Source: Micromonospora carbonacea
GTDB lineage: Bacteria > Actinomycetota > Actinomycetes > Mycobacteriales > Micromonosporaceae
Reading direction: 5' to 3'
DNA: 64,000 nt
Assembly (NCBI RefSeq): GCF_014205165.1
Contig: NZ_JACHMZ010000001.1
Location: forward strand, 6,678,501 to 6,742,500
Shown: piece by piece, positions 44,311 to 52,544 of the stretch
Layout of the letters: every line of letters starts with the position of its first letter
Position numbering within the stretch: the stretch's first letter is position 1
Made by a program: the position numbers and the translations under genes
The notes under the pieces: generated by a model
What the model saw: only the letters and a program-made list of their open reading frames with translations
The model's database searches: none
What the model was told of the DNA's origin: nothing

Positions 44311-45770
44311 CAGATCCCGTACTCCTTCCAGCGCTTGTCGACCAGGGAGACGACCTCGGGAGCCATGGTCATCTCCTCGGGCCAGCCCCGGGTGTAGCCC
44401 TCGGTGGGCAGCTTTCGGGTGGCGTCGACGCCGACCTTGCCGCCCCAGAACTGCTGGTAGGAGGAGTGATCGAGGTGGTCGACGGGCCCCTCGGTGAGCA
44501 GCAGGTCGCGGGCGTAGTCGACGTTGCCGAACGCCCGGAACGCGACCTCGTGGTAGTCGTGCACGTCGCAGTCCTCGTCGACGATCACGATCAGCTTCGT
44601 CAGCGACATCAGGTGCGCGCCCCAGATCGCGTTCATCACCTTCTGGGCGTGCTTCGGGTAGCGCTTGCGGATCGACACGATCGCGCAGTTGTGGAAGACC
44701 CCGGCGGCCGGCAGGTCGTAGTCGACGATGTCGGGGATCAGCAGCTTCAGCAGCGGCTGGAAGATCCGCTCGGTGGCCTTGCCGAGGCCGTGGTCCTCCT
44801 GCGGCGGCTTCGAGGTGACGATCGAGTGGTAGACCGCGTCGCGCTGCATGGTCATCGTCTCGATGTGCAGCACGGGGAACGGCTCGACCGGGGTGTAGAA
44901 GCCGGTGTGGTCGCCGAACGGCCCCTCGGGCAGGCGCTCGCCGGGCTCCAGGTAGCCCTCCAGCACGATCTGGGCGTGCGCGGGCACCTGGAGCGGGACG
45001 GTGAGGCAGTCGACCATCTCGACCCGCTCGCCGCGCAGGAACCCGGCGAACAGGTATTCGTCGATGTCGCTGGGCAGCGGCGCGCTGGCCGCGTACGAGA
45101 CGACGGGGTCGCAGCCGATCGCGACCGCGACGGGCAGACGCTGGCCGAGCCGCTCGGCGACCGCGTGGTGGGCGGTGGAGTCCTTGTGGATCTGCCAGTG
45201 CATGCCGAGGGTGTTGCGGGAGTGCTGCTGGAGCCGGTAGAGGCCCAGGTTGCGCTTGCCGGTCTCGGGGTGCTTGGTGTGGGTGAGCCCGTAGTTGTGG
45301 AAGATCCCGCCGTCGCCGGGCCAGACCTGGAGGCCGGGCAGCCGGCCGAGGTCGACGTCGTCGCCCGAGTAGACCACCTGCTGACAGGGGGCGGTCTTGA
45401 CCTTGCGCGGCGGCACCGACTTGAGCTGCATGACCTTGCCGAGGCCCTCGCGGATGCCGGACCAGCCGACCGGCAGCTCCGGCTTGATCAGCGCGCCGAT
45501 CCGCGCGCCGACCTCGTCGAGCGAGTCGACGCCCAGCGCCATCGCCATCCGCTTCTCGGTGCCGAACAGGTTGATCGCCACCGGCAGCTCGCCCCGGGTC
45601 GGGCGCTCGAACAGCAGCGCGGGGCCGCCCTCGCGCACGGTCCGGGTGACGATCTCGCTGATCTCCAGCGTCGGGTCCACGGGGACGCGGACGCGGCGCA
45701 GCTCCCCCGCCCGCTCCAGGGCCGCGAGGAAGTCCAACAGATCGGTGTACGGGAACCCACGAACCGCCAT
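44310..45770 (-). CDS. mqnL: UbiD-family menaquinone decarboxylase (MqnL-type)
   Basis: The 486-residue protein matches UbiD decarboxylases that use prenyl-FMN, with LPEGPFGDHTGFY (Mn/K and cofactor contact) and the VGCDPV-like block IGCDPVVSYAASAP. In the futalosine route it removes the naphthoate carboxyl group after prenylation. It is translationally coupled to mqnP, and the cofactor supplier ubiX is 2 kb away. The start ATG at 45770 follows GGGGGG. Confidence 0.92.
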   Translation of the reverse strand: MAVRGFPYTDLLDFLAALERAGELRRVRVPVDPTLEISEIVTRTVREGGPALLFERPTRGELPVAINLFGTEKRMAMALGVDSLDEVGARIGALIKPELPVGWSGIREGLGKVMQLKSVPPRKVKTAPCQQVVYSGDDVDLGRLPGLQVWPGDGGIFHNYGLTHTKHPETGKRNLGLYRLQQHSRNTLGMHWQIHKDSTAHHAVAERLGQRLPVAVAIGCDPVVSYAASAPLPSDIDEYLFAGFLRGERVEMVDCLTVPLQVPAHAQIVLEGYLEPGERLPEGPFGDHTGFYTPVEPFPVLHIETMTMQRDAVYHSIVTSKPPQEDHGLGKATERIFQPLLKLLIPDIVDYDLPAAGVFHNCAIVSIRKRYPKHAQKVMNAIWGAHLMSLTKLIVIVDEDCDVHDYHEVAFRAFGNVDYARDLLLTEGPVDHLDHSSYQQFWGGKVGVDATRKLPTEGYTRGWPEEMTMAPEVVSLVDKRWKEYGI

Positions 45771-45802
45771 GCCCCCCAGTCTCCCGCACCGTGCTGAGGT
45801 GC

Positions 45803-45855
45803 AAGGAAGGGCCCCTTGTTAACGCCTTCTGTAGAGGAAGGGCCCCCTGTTAACA
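45803..45855. repeat. Dispersed GC-palindrome repeat, copy 6
   Basis: AAGGAAGGGCCCCTTGTTAA and GGAAGGGCCCCCTGTTAAC are the cores of a near-consensus copy. It lies in the divergent gap between mqnL and an alpha/beta hydrolase gene, the only copy in a promoter-side location not overlapping a reading frame. Confidence 0.92.
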
Positions 45856-45961
45856 AAGCCCGGTCGCCGGGCGGCGGGCGTCTCCCCAGTCGACCGGCGC
45901 TCGTTGGTACGGATGGCGGCGCGCCGGGTGATCGGCCGCCGGGGTCGGGACGGGGGCGGCG

Positions 45962-46834
45962 ATGGGCGACGGACGGGTGCCGGCGGGGTTCACCGAGCAG
46001 CGGGCCCAGGTCGGCGCGGTGGCGATCAACTACGTCCGGGGCGGCCGGGGGCCGACCCTGGTGCTGCTGCACGGCTACCCGCAGTGCTGGCGGATGTGGC
46101 GGGGGCTGCTGCCGGAGCTGGCCGACTCGTACCACGTGATCGCCCCCGACCTGCGCGGCTTCGGCGACAGCGACGCCCCGCCCGGCGGGTACGACAAGAA
46201 GACCCTCGCCGCCGACCTGCACGGGCTGCTGACCGACCTGGGCCTGGCCGGGGGCATCCGGCTGGTCGGCCACGACGTCGGCACCATGGTCGCGTACGCC
46301 TACGCCGCCGCGCACCCCGACGAGGTGTCCCGGCTGGTGCTGACCGAGGCGCCGATCCCCGACGAGAGCATCTACGCGTTCCCCGCGTTGACCGCCGCCG
46401 GGCCGGCGGTCTGGAACTTCGGCTTCTTCAACCTCACCAACGGCCTGCCGGAGGAACTGGTCGCCGGCCGGGAGTCGCTCTGGGTGGACCGCTTCACCGA
46501 CTCGCTCATGGTGCGCAAGGGCAGCATCGGCGCGGACGACATCGAGGAGTACGCCCGGCAGCTGAGGGACCCGGCGCACCTGCGGGCCAGCTTCGCCTAC
46601 TTCCGGGCGTTCGGGCAGGACGTCGCGGACAACGCGGCGTACCGGAAGCGGCCGTTGCCGATGCCGGTGCTCGCCGTCGGGGCCGCGGCCAGCCTCGGCG
46701 GGCAGGTGGCCGACCAGGTGCGCCGGTACGCCCGCACGGTCGAGGGCCGGGTCGTCGAGGACAGCGGTCACTGGCTCTTCGAGGAGCGCCCGGCCGAGCT
46801 GACCGGCCTGCTGCTGCCCTTCCTGCGCGAGTGA
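45962..46834 (+). CDS. Alpha/beta hydrolase, epoxide-hydrolase-like
   Basis: The 290-residue protein has the alpha/beta hydrolase core with oxyanion motif HGYPQCW, nucleophile Asp in GHDVGTMVAYAY and His in SGHWLFEE. An Asp nucleophile places it with epoxide hydrolases and haloalkane or fluoroacetate dehalogenases rather than Ser esterases. The substrate is unknown. The start ATG at 45962 follows a GGGGGCGG tract. Confidence 0.88.
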   Translation: MGDGRVPAGFTEQRAQVGAVAINYVRGGRGPTLVLLHGYPQCWRMWRGLLPELADSYHVIAPDLRGFGDSDAPPGGYDKKTLAADLHGLLTDLGLAGGIRLVGHDVGTMVAYAYAAAHPDEVSRLVLTEAPIPDESIYAFPALTAAGPAVWNFGFFNLTNGLPEELVAGRESLWVDRFTDSLMVRKGSIGADDIEEYARQLRDPAHLRASFAYFRAFGQDVADNAAYRKRPLPMPVLAVGAAASLGGQVADQVRRYARTVEGRVVEDSGHWLFEERPAELTGLLLPFLRE

Positions 46835-46892
46835 CCCACCGGCCGCCCGCCAGCCCGCTCAGTCTCGACGCCCTGGTCTGACTCGGCGCCAC

Positions 46893-48383
46893 TCAGTCCC
46901 CGTACAGCCGGGCGGCGTCGACGAGGACGACGTCCGGCCGACGCGCCGCCTCCCGGGCCAACTCGTCGGTGAAGCCCTCGGCGCTGGCCAACAGCAGTCG
47001 GGTGCCCGCCGCGTCGAGCCCGGGGCGACCCGCCAGCAAGTCACGGGCCCGGCCCAGTCGTTCCAGGTCGGGACGGCCCAGGGTCCGTCCCCACTTGACC
47101 TCGCCGATGGTCAGCAGCGGACGCGCGCCGTCACCGAGGGGCGGCTCGCCGAGGGCCACCAGGTCCAGCTCGTGGGCGGTCCGGGTGGACGGGTCGGTCA
47201 ACGTCGCCGCGCTCGCCTCCGCCACGATCCCGCCGAGCGTGTCGGGGTCGGCGAAGCGGAGGGCCCACTGACGCACGAGTTCCTCGAAGGTGGGCCCCAG
47301 CACCGCGCTGGCGTACCGGCGCTGGGAACGCCGCCAGACATCCGATCCTCGCCGCTGCTCCAAGGCTGTCCAGGCCGGCCGCATCACCGCCTGGTAGAAG
47401 GTGATGAGCGGCTCGGTGATCCGGTAGCGACTCCGCCCGCTGCGCAGCGGATCCGGGTCGCGGGCGAGCAGGCCGGCATCCTCCAGGACGGTCAGCGGGT
47501 GATGCAGGTCCGTCGCCTTCCGGCCGATGTAACCGGCGATGCCGCCCCTGGTCGCGTTCCCCTCCGCCACCGCCGCCAGGACCGAGTGGTAGAGCGCGGC
47601 GTCCCGCAGGTCGGGGTCCTCGGCGAGCAGGTAGCGTGCCTCGCGGAACAGCGGACGGGCGGGGTTCAGCACCGCGCGCACCACCCAGTCGTCGAAGTCG
47701 TCCGGGCCGGTCGGCGCGTCGTCCTGGACGTACTCCCGCCGGTAGGCGGGCGTCCCGCCGACGATGGAGAAGACCTCGACGGCCAGCCCGGGGTCATCGA
47801 TCCCCCAGAAGGCCGCCGCCGCCCGATGATCCAGCGGCTGCACCGGAAGCTCCAGCCCGGCGCGGCCCCGCAGCGGTGCCGAGCCGGCGAGCAGCCCGCC
47901 CATGAAGGAGAGCGCGGACCCGCACAACAACAGTCGGGTACGGGAACCGGTACGCTCCGGGCGGCCGGGGGTCAACGCGTGCTGGATGATCGACGGCAGG
48001 TCCCGCGCGGCCCGCACCAGGTACGGAAACTCGTCGATCACCACGGTTACCGGCCGGTCGCGGCCGAGCGCGAGGAGAGCATCCACGGCGCTGCCCCAGT
48101 CGGGCAGGTCGACGGGGCCCGGTGCGCCGCTGAACTGGCCCAGTGCCGCACCGAGCCGGCGGAGTGACTCGGTGGCGGTGGCCTCGGTGGCACCGAAGTA
48201 GAAGCCGCCCGTCGCCCGTGCCAACTCGTACAGCAGCAGGGTCTTGCCCTGACGACGCCGGCCACTGACGACCCCGAGGGTCGCGCCCTCCCGCGAGTCT
48301 GCGGCGAACCGGGTCAGCTCGGCCCACTCGACGTCCCGGTCGAAGATGCCGGACGGTTTCGTCAGCGCCACCGCACCCACCAC
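46893..48383 (-). CDS. AAA+ ATPase with C-terminal nuclease-like DUF234 domain
   Basis: The 496-residue protein is of the archaeal-type ATPase family: Walker A SGRRRQGKT near residues 40-48, Walker B VTVVIDEFPYL, a winged-helix region, and a C-terminal DUF234 region with a PD-(D/E)xK-like pattern (HELDLVA, then TIGEVKWG ending at K430). These genes are often accessory and patchily distributed; no role is established. The start is GTG 48383 or the GTG three bases on; a third GTG lies at 48371. The upstream 31 bases are strongly AT-rich and palindromic, unlike the rest of the window. Confidence 0.82.
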   Translation of the reverse strand: MVGAVALTKPSGIFDRDVEWAELTRFAADSREGATLGVVSGRRRQGKTLLLYELARATGGFYFGATEATATESLRRLGAALGQFSGAPGPVDLPDWGSAVDALLALGRDRPVTVVIDEFPYLVRAARDLPSIIQHALTPGRPERTGSRTRLLLCGSALSFMGGLLAGSAPLRGRAGLELPVQPLDHRAAAAFWGIDDPGLAVEVFSIVGGTPAYRREYVQDDAPTGPDDFDDWVVRAVLNPARPLFREARYLLAEDPDLRDAALYHSVLAAVAEGNATRGGIAGYIGRKATDLHHPLTVLEDAGLLARDPDPLRSGRSRYRITEPLITFYQAVMRPAWTALEQRRGSDVWRRSQRRYASAVLGPTFEELVRQWALRFADPDTLGGIVAEASAATLTDPSTRTAHELDLVALGEPPLGDGARPLLTIGEVKWGRTLGRPDLERLGRARDLLAGRPGLDAAGTRLLLASAEGFTDELAREAARRPDVVLVDAARLYGD

Positions 48384-48389
48384 ATTTCT

Positions 48390-48420
48390 TATAAGTACAG
48401 TTATAAGAAGTGTACTTATA
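48390..48420. promoter_or_regulatory. AT-rich palindrome ahead of the AAA+ ATPase gene
   Basis: TATAAGTACA and TGTACTTATA are perfect 10 bp arms around an 11-base spacer. On the minus strand TATAAC and TATAAG are near-consensus -10 boxes just before the start codon. It is a strong promoter-operator candidate. Confidence 0.6.
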
Positions 48421-48594
48421 CATCTTGCAGCAGGGCGCCCCGGTCGCCGAAGAGGCCAGCCGGAGAACCCAGCCGTGCGGTGACCGGACGTTGACACGGC
48501 GGTGACGGGCCCCGGGGTCCACTCGCCGGGCATGGGCGGGCCGGGAGGCAGCGCCGCGACCCGTGGCGGTCGGCCGGCCCGGACGGAGATCCCC

Positions 48595-48877
48595 ATGAGC
48601 AGACGCGCTCCCCACAGCGTGCTGGCGGCCCTCGCCCTCGTGGCCGGGCTGCTGGCGGCGCGCCGCCGGCAGCGGCGGCAACCACCACCGTGACGTTCCT
48701 CCCGCCAACGCGCCCAGCCCGGCCGGCGGCACGGCACGGGAGGTCGGCACCGACTGGTCGGAGCGCACGCTGACGTACGCCACCCGGCCGCCGTCGATCG
48801 GCGGACCGCTCGGCTCGCTCGGCACGGTGCGCAGCAACACCTGGTTCACCGACTCGGGCACCGGCACCTGCCACTGA
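48595..48877 (+). pseudogene. Decayed secreted protein with CBM96/DNRLRE-like remnant
   Basis: An ATG after GGAG opens a signal peptide (MSRRAPHSVLAALALVAGLLA) but the frame runs into a stop at 48693. In the next frame the sequence ATTTVTFLPP, then in another DWSERTLTYATRPPSIGG and LGSLGTVRSNTWF, match the two ends of the carbohydrate-binding or surface-anchoring DNRLRE domain. The middle of the domain is missing. At least two frameshifts and a deletion have destroyed the gene. Confidence 0.75.
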
Positions 48878-48883
48878 CCCGGT

Positions 48884-48917
48884 CCGGGTCCGGCCCGCGC
48901 GTGCGGGTCGGACCCGG
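48884..48917. terminator. Two-tier hairpin terminator
   Basis: CCGGGTCCG pairs with CGGACCCGG (9 bp) around an inner CCCGC/GCGGG stem with loop GCGT. It lies six bases beyond the ccsB stop, between that operon and the pseudogene. Confidence 0.7.
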
Positions 48918-48922
48918 CGGGG

Positions 48923-49912
48923 TCAGCTCACCCCGGCGTACGAGTGCAGGCCGGTGAAGAAGAAGTTGACGCCGAACAGGTTCATCAGCACGGTGAGGAA
49001 GCCGACGACGGCGAGCCAGGTCGCCACGTTGCGGCGCACGCTCGGGGTGGCCCGGGCGTGCAGGTAGCCCGCGTAGACCACCCAGGAGATGAACGCCCAG
49101 GTTTCCTTCGGGTCCCAGCCCCACGGCCGGCCCCACGCGGCCTCCGCCCAGATCGCCCCGGCGATCACCGCGAAGGTGAAGACGGGGAACGCGAAGGCGT
49201 GCAGCGAGAAGGTCAGCCGCTCCAGGCCGGCAGCCGCCGGCAGCCGCTTCGCCAGGGTGTACGGGAAGCTCCGCTTGCCCTGCTCGTAGCCGTTGCGCAT
49301 GAGGAACGCCACCGCCGGCACGACACCCAGCAGGAAGATGCCGGACGAGAAGCTGATCGTCGACACGTGCACGACGAACCAGTAGGAGTTGAGCGCCGGG
49401 GTCAGCGGCACCACCTCGACATAGAGCTTCAGCTCGGCGAACGCCAGCAGCAGCACCATGACGAGGGTGAGGAACAGCCCGAGGCGGCGCAGCGAGGGGC
49501 GCTTCCACAGCACGGCGAGCCACGCCGCCGTGCCGATGAACGACACGGTCAGCACGAACTCGTACATGTTGCCCCAGGGCATCCGGTCGGCGGCGATGCC
49601 GCGCGTGACCGTGGCCCCGAGGTGCAGCGCCGCGGCGAGCGCGGTGATCCACACCGCGACGCGGCCGGCGAGCCGGCCCCGGGCCGCCGAACGGTCGACG
49701 CCGGCCGGCGGGGCGTCGGCCCTGGCGACGGGACCGTCGGAGCGGGCGGCACCCCCGGCACCCACCCCCGCCCCGACCAGCTCGCGCGCGGGCGCGGCGG
49801 GCCGGGCGACGGCGCGGGCGTTGCCCAGGGCGTACTCGACGGCGTGGCTGATCATCGCGATCAGGTATGCCAGGGTCGCGAACGTGACCAGCTGGTCGGA
49901 GAGTGCGGACAT
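48923..49912 (-). CDS. ccsB: Cytochrome c biogenesis protein CcsB/ResC (CcsA family)
   Basis: The 329-residue multi-pass membrane protein has the heme-handling tryptophan-rich motif WGRPWGWDPKETWAFISW and conserved His residues of the CcsA family. With ResB it exports heme and attaches it to apocytochrome c (system II). A Gly/Ala/Pro-rich loop (about residues 34-80) follows the first membrane segment. The start ATG at 49912 overlaps the resB stop by one base. Last gene of the six-gene operon. Confidence 0.93.
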   Translation of the reverse strand: MSALSDQLVTFATLAYLIAMISHAVEYALGNARAVARPAAPARELVGAGVGAGGAARSDGPVARADAPPAGVDRSAARGRLAGRVAVWITALAAALHLGATVTRGIAADRMPWGNMYEFVLTVSFIGTAAWLAVLWKRPSLRRLGLFLTLVMVLLLAFAELKLYVEVVPLTPALNSYWFVVHVSTISFSSGIFLLGVVPAVAFLMRNGYEQGKRSFPYTLAKRLPAAAGLERLTFSLHAFAFPVFTFAVIAGAIWAEAAWGRPWGWDPKETWAFISWVVYAGYLHARATPSVRRNVATWLAVVGFLTVLMNLFGVNFFFTGLHSYAGVS

Positions 49913-51615
49913 CACTGCGCTCCTTCTCGCGTCCCGGCCGGGCCACGCGCTGTCGCCTCGCCGGCCCGCTCGCCCGGCGTCCCGTCGCCGCGGATGGCGG
50001 CGACGAGCTGCGCGAACTCGTCGGCGAACCCTGGATAGTCGGTGCGCGGCAGGCCACCGGCCTCCACCAAGCTACTACCGGCCGTCGGAGATCCACCGGC
50101 GGGGTCCGCCGTGGTCTCCGTCGCCCCGGCCGCCGGGGGCGTCCCGGCCGGCGTGAGGCGGAACCAGACCCGGCGGCGCTTGCCGAACAGCGCGCCCATG
50201 AGGCCGATCAGCAGCGTCGTCGAGCTGACGAGCAGCAGGGCCGAGCCGGGGTCGTACCGGACCGAGATCGTGATGTACGGCTGGGTGCCGACGAACTCCA
50301 GCACGCTGCCGTCGTCCAGCGTCCACTTCTCGCCGACGGCGAGCTTGCGGTCGCCGATCTGCTTGAGCTTGCCGTTGCTGACCTGGCGCTGGTCGAGCTG
50401 GTAGACCGAGCCGGGGATGCCGGCGTCCATGCCCAGGTTGCCCCGGTAGGCGACCAGCACCACCGCCGGGTTGCGCTCGGTCGGGAACTCCGACCGGGTG
50501 AACGGGGGCTGCTGCGGCGCGGTGGGCAGGTAGAGCCCCTCGAAGGCGACCTGGAGGTCGGCGTTCCGCTTCCCCGTGGCCGGGTCGACGTTGACGTCGG
50601 GGAACGCGGCCACGCCCTCGCTGGTGAGGGTGGCGTCCCCGGTGGTCAGGAACGGGAAGTTGCTGGTCTGCATCTTGCCGTAGCGGTCGGTGTAGCGCAG
50701 GACCGGAGCGTAGCCGTGGCCGAGCAGGTAGACGTTGGCCCCGGCGAGGCGCAGCGGGTCGTTCACCGAGAAGGACGCGGTGCGGGTGGCCCGACCCGCC
50801 TCCTCCACGTCGACCGTCGCCCGGTACGACTCCGGCTGCGTCGACTCCAGGAACGTCGCGTCGAACCTCTTCAGCGTCAGGCAGAACGGCGGCAGGTCGG
50901 CGCTGTCGACGCGGGGGCCGAGCTTGGCCTCGGCGTACTGCTGCCGGGTGTTGCAGAACGCGTTGTCCGCGCCGGCCACCAGCAGCTTGTTGCCGTGCCA
51001 GCCGTACCACGAGCCGAGCGCGACCCCGAGCAGCACGGCGATCAGCGAGGTGTGGAACAGCAGGTTGCCGGTCTCCTTGAGGTAGCCCTTCTCGGCGGAG
51101 ACCTCGGTGCCGCGCACCTGAACCCGCCAGCGGCGGCGGCGCAGCTCGGCGGCGACGGCCTCGACGGCCTCGGGGCCCGTCGGGGCGACGCCGGCCAGCA
51201 CGGCGTGCTGGGGCAGCCGGTCGAGCCGCTTCGGCGCGGCCGGTGGCTTCGCCCGCAGGGCGCGCACGTGGTCGCGCAGCCGGGGCACGATGCAGCCGAT
51301 CAGCGAGGTGAACAGCAGCAGGTAGATCGCCGAGAACCAGACCGAGCCGAACACCTCGAACGCGCCGATCCGGTCCAGCTTCGGGGCCAGGTCGGGGTGC
51401 TCGGCGAAGTACGTGTTGACGTTCTCCGGGTTGACCCCGCGCTGCGGCAGCACCGAGCCGGGGACGGCGGCGACCGCGAGCAGGAAGAGCAGGATCAGCG
51501 CCGTACGCATGCTGGTGAGCTGCCGCCACGAGTTGCGCAGCAGGGCCAGCACGGGGTTGGGCCGGCGGCGGGGGGCGTCGGCCGGCGGTGCCGGCCGGTC
51601 CTCGACGACCGTCAT
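49912..51615 (-). CDS. resB: Cytochrome c biogenesis protein ResB
   Basis: The 567-residue protein has the ResB layout: two membrane segments at the start, a third near residue 185, a large extracytoplasmic domain and a final segment before a disordered Gly/Pro/Thr tail. Family blocks include SVWFSAIYLLLFTSLIGC and KGYLKETGNLLFHTSL. It is the partner of CcsB in system II. Start and stop overlap the neighbouring genes by one base each. Confidence 0.94.
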   Translation of the reverse strand: MTVVEDRPAPPADAPRRRPNPVLALLRNSWRQLTSMRTALILLFLLAVAAVPGSVLPQRGVNPENVNTYFAEHPDLAPKLDRIGAFEVFGSVWFSAIYLLLFTSLIGCIVPRLRDHVRALRAKPPAAPKRLDRLPQHAVLAGVAPTGPEAVEAVAAELRRRRWRVQVRGTEVSAEKGYLKETGNLLFHTSLIAVLLGVALGSWYGWHGNKLLVAGADNAFCNTRQQYAEAKLGPRVDSADLPPFCLTLKRFDATFLESTQPESYRATVDVEEAGRATRTASFSVNDPLRLAGANVYLLGHGYAPVLRYTDRYGKMQTSNFPFLTTGDATLTSEGVAAFPDVNVDPATGKRNADLQVAFEGLYLPTAPQQPPFTRSEFPTERNPAVVLVAYRGNLGMDAGIPGSVYQLDQRQVSNGKLKQIGDRKLAVGEKWTLDDGSVLEFVGTQPYITISVRYDPGSALLLVSSTTLLIGLMGALFGKRRRVWFRLTPAGTPPAAGATETTADPAGGSPTAGSSLVEAGGLPRTDYPGFADEFAQLVAAIRGDGTPGERAGEATARGPAGTREGAQ

Positions 51616-52544
51616 CAGATGCTCACCTCGCCCACGCCGACGGTGGTCTGCAACCAGATCACGAAGTTGGTCCACCCGCCGGTGACCAGCGCCAGGCCGA
51701 TCAGGATCAGCAGGACCCCGCCGACGCGGGTGACCCAGCGGCTGTTGCGCCGCACGGCGCGGAACACCCCGAGCAGCCGGTGGAAGGCCAGCCCGAAGAC
51801 GACGAACGGCACCCCCAGCCCGAGGCAATATGCCACGGCGAGCACCACGGCCCGGTCGAGCTGCCCGCCGGGGGTGGCCATGCCGAGCACCGCCGCGAGC
51901 GTCGGGCCGGTGCAGGGCATCCAGCTCAGCGCGAAGACCGCGCCGAAGACGGGGGCACCGAGCAGGCCGGCGGCGGGCAGCCGCTGGATGCGGAACTCCC
52001 GTTGCAGGCCGGGGAGCACCCCGACGAAGGCCAGCCCCAGCACGACGATCAGCACGCCCGCGCCGATCTCCAGCTGCCGCTCGTACTGGATGAGGACCCG
52101 GCCGACACTGGCGAAGAGGATCGCGGTGGCGGTGAAGACAGCGGTGAAGCCGGCGATGAAGAGCAGCGTCCCGGCGAGCACCCGCCCCTTGACGGCCGCG
52201 CCGGTCCGGCTGCCCTCCCGGGTACGCTCCGCCGCCCGTTCCCGCACGGCGACCCCGCCGCCGGCCGGGTCGCCGGGGCCGGTCGCCGCCGCCCCGCCGT
52301 CGGCCGGCTCCCCCGGCGCGGGGGTGTTAACAGGGGGCCCCTGCTCTACAGAAGGCGTTAACAGGGGGCCCTTCCTTGCACGCTCCAGGTCGGTGCCGGC
52401 GAGGCCCGTGACGTAGGACAGGTAGCCGGGGACCAACGGGAGGATGCACGGGGAGAGGAAGCTGACCAGCCCGGCGAGCGCCGCCGCGCCGATGGCCAGC
52501 AGCAGCGGGCCGCCGCTGGCGATGTCGTGGAAGGTCTCGCCCAT
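51615..52544 (-). CDS. ccdA: Cytochrome c biogenesis thiol-disulfide transporter CcdA
   Basis: The 309-residue six-segment membrane protein carries the two reactive cysteines C33 (LSPCILPLVPGY) and C211 (WMPCTGP) used to move reducing power outward to ResA. Between the first and second membrane segments there is an unusually long, low-complexity loop (about residues 53-118). Residues 56-74 of it (RKGPLLTPSVEQGPPVNT) are encoded by dispersed repeat copy 7. It overlaps resB and resA by one base at each end. Confidence 0.93.
   Translation of the reverse strand: MGETFHDIASGGPLLLAIGAAALAGLVSFLSPCILPLVPGYLSYVTGLAGTDLERARKGPLLTPSVEQGPPVNTPAPGEPADGGAAATGPGDPAGGGVAVRERAAERTREGSRTGAAVKGRVLAGTLLFIAGFTAVFTATAILFASVGRVLIQYERQLEIGAGVLIVVLGLAFVGVLPGLQREFRIQRLPAAGLLGAPVFGAVFALSWMPCTGPTLAAVLGMATPGGQLDRAVVLAVAYCLGLGVPFVVFGLAFHRLLGVFRAVRRNSRWVTRVGGVLLILIGLALVTGGWTNFVIWLQTTVGVGEVSI
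52324..52379. repeat. Dispersed GC-palindrome repeat, copy 7 (inside ccdA)
   Basis: GTGTTAACAGGGGGCCCCTG and GCGTTAACAGGGGGCCCTTC are its cores. It is read in frame through ccdA and adds about 18 residues to a loop. Confidence 0.92.

Noticed and set aside
19306..52379. Reading the seven GC-palindrome repeats simply as transcription terminators
   Set aside because: Three overlap coding sequence (one in mid-gene, one at a start codon, one at a C-terminus), one lies in a divergent gap, and all share extended sequence beyond the stems, so a repeat family fits better. Some may still terminate transcription.
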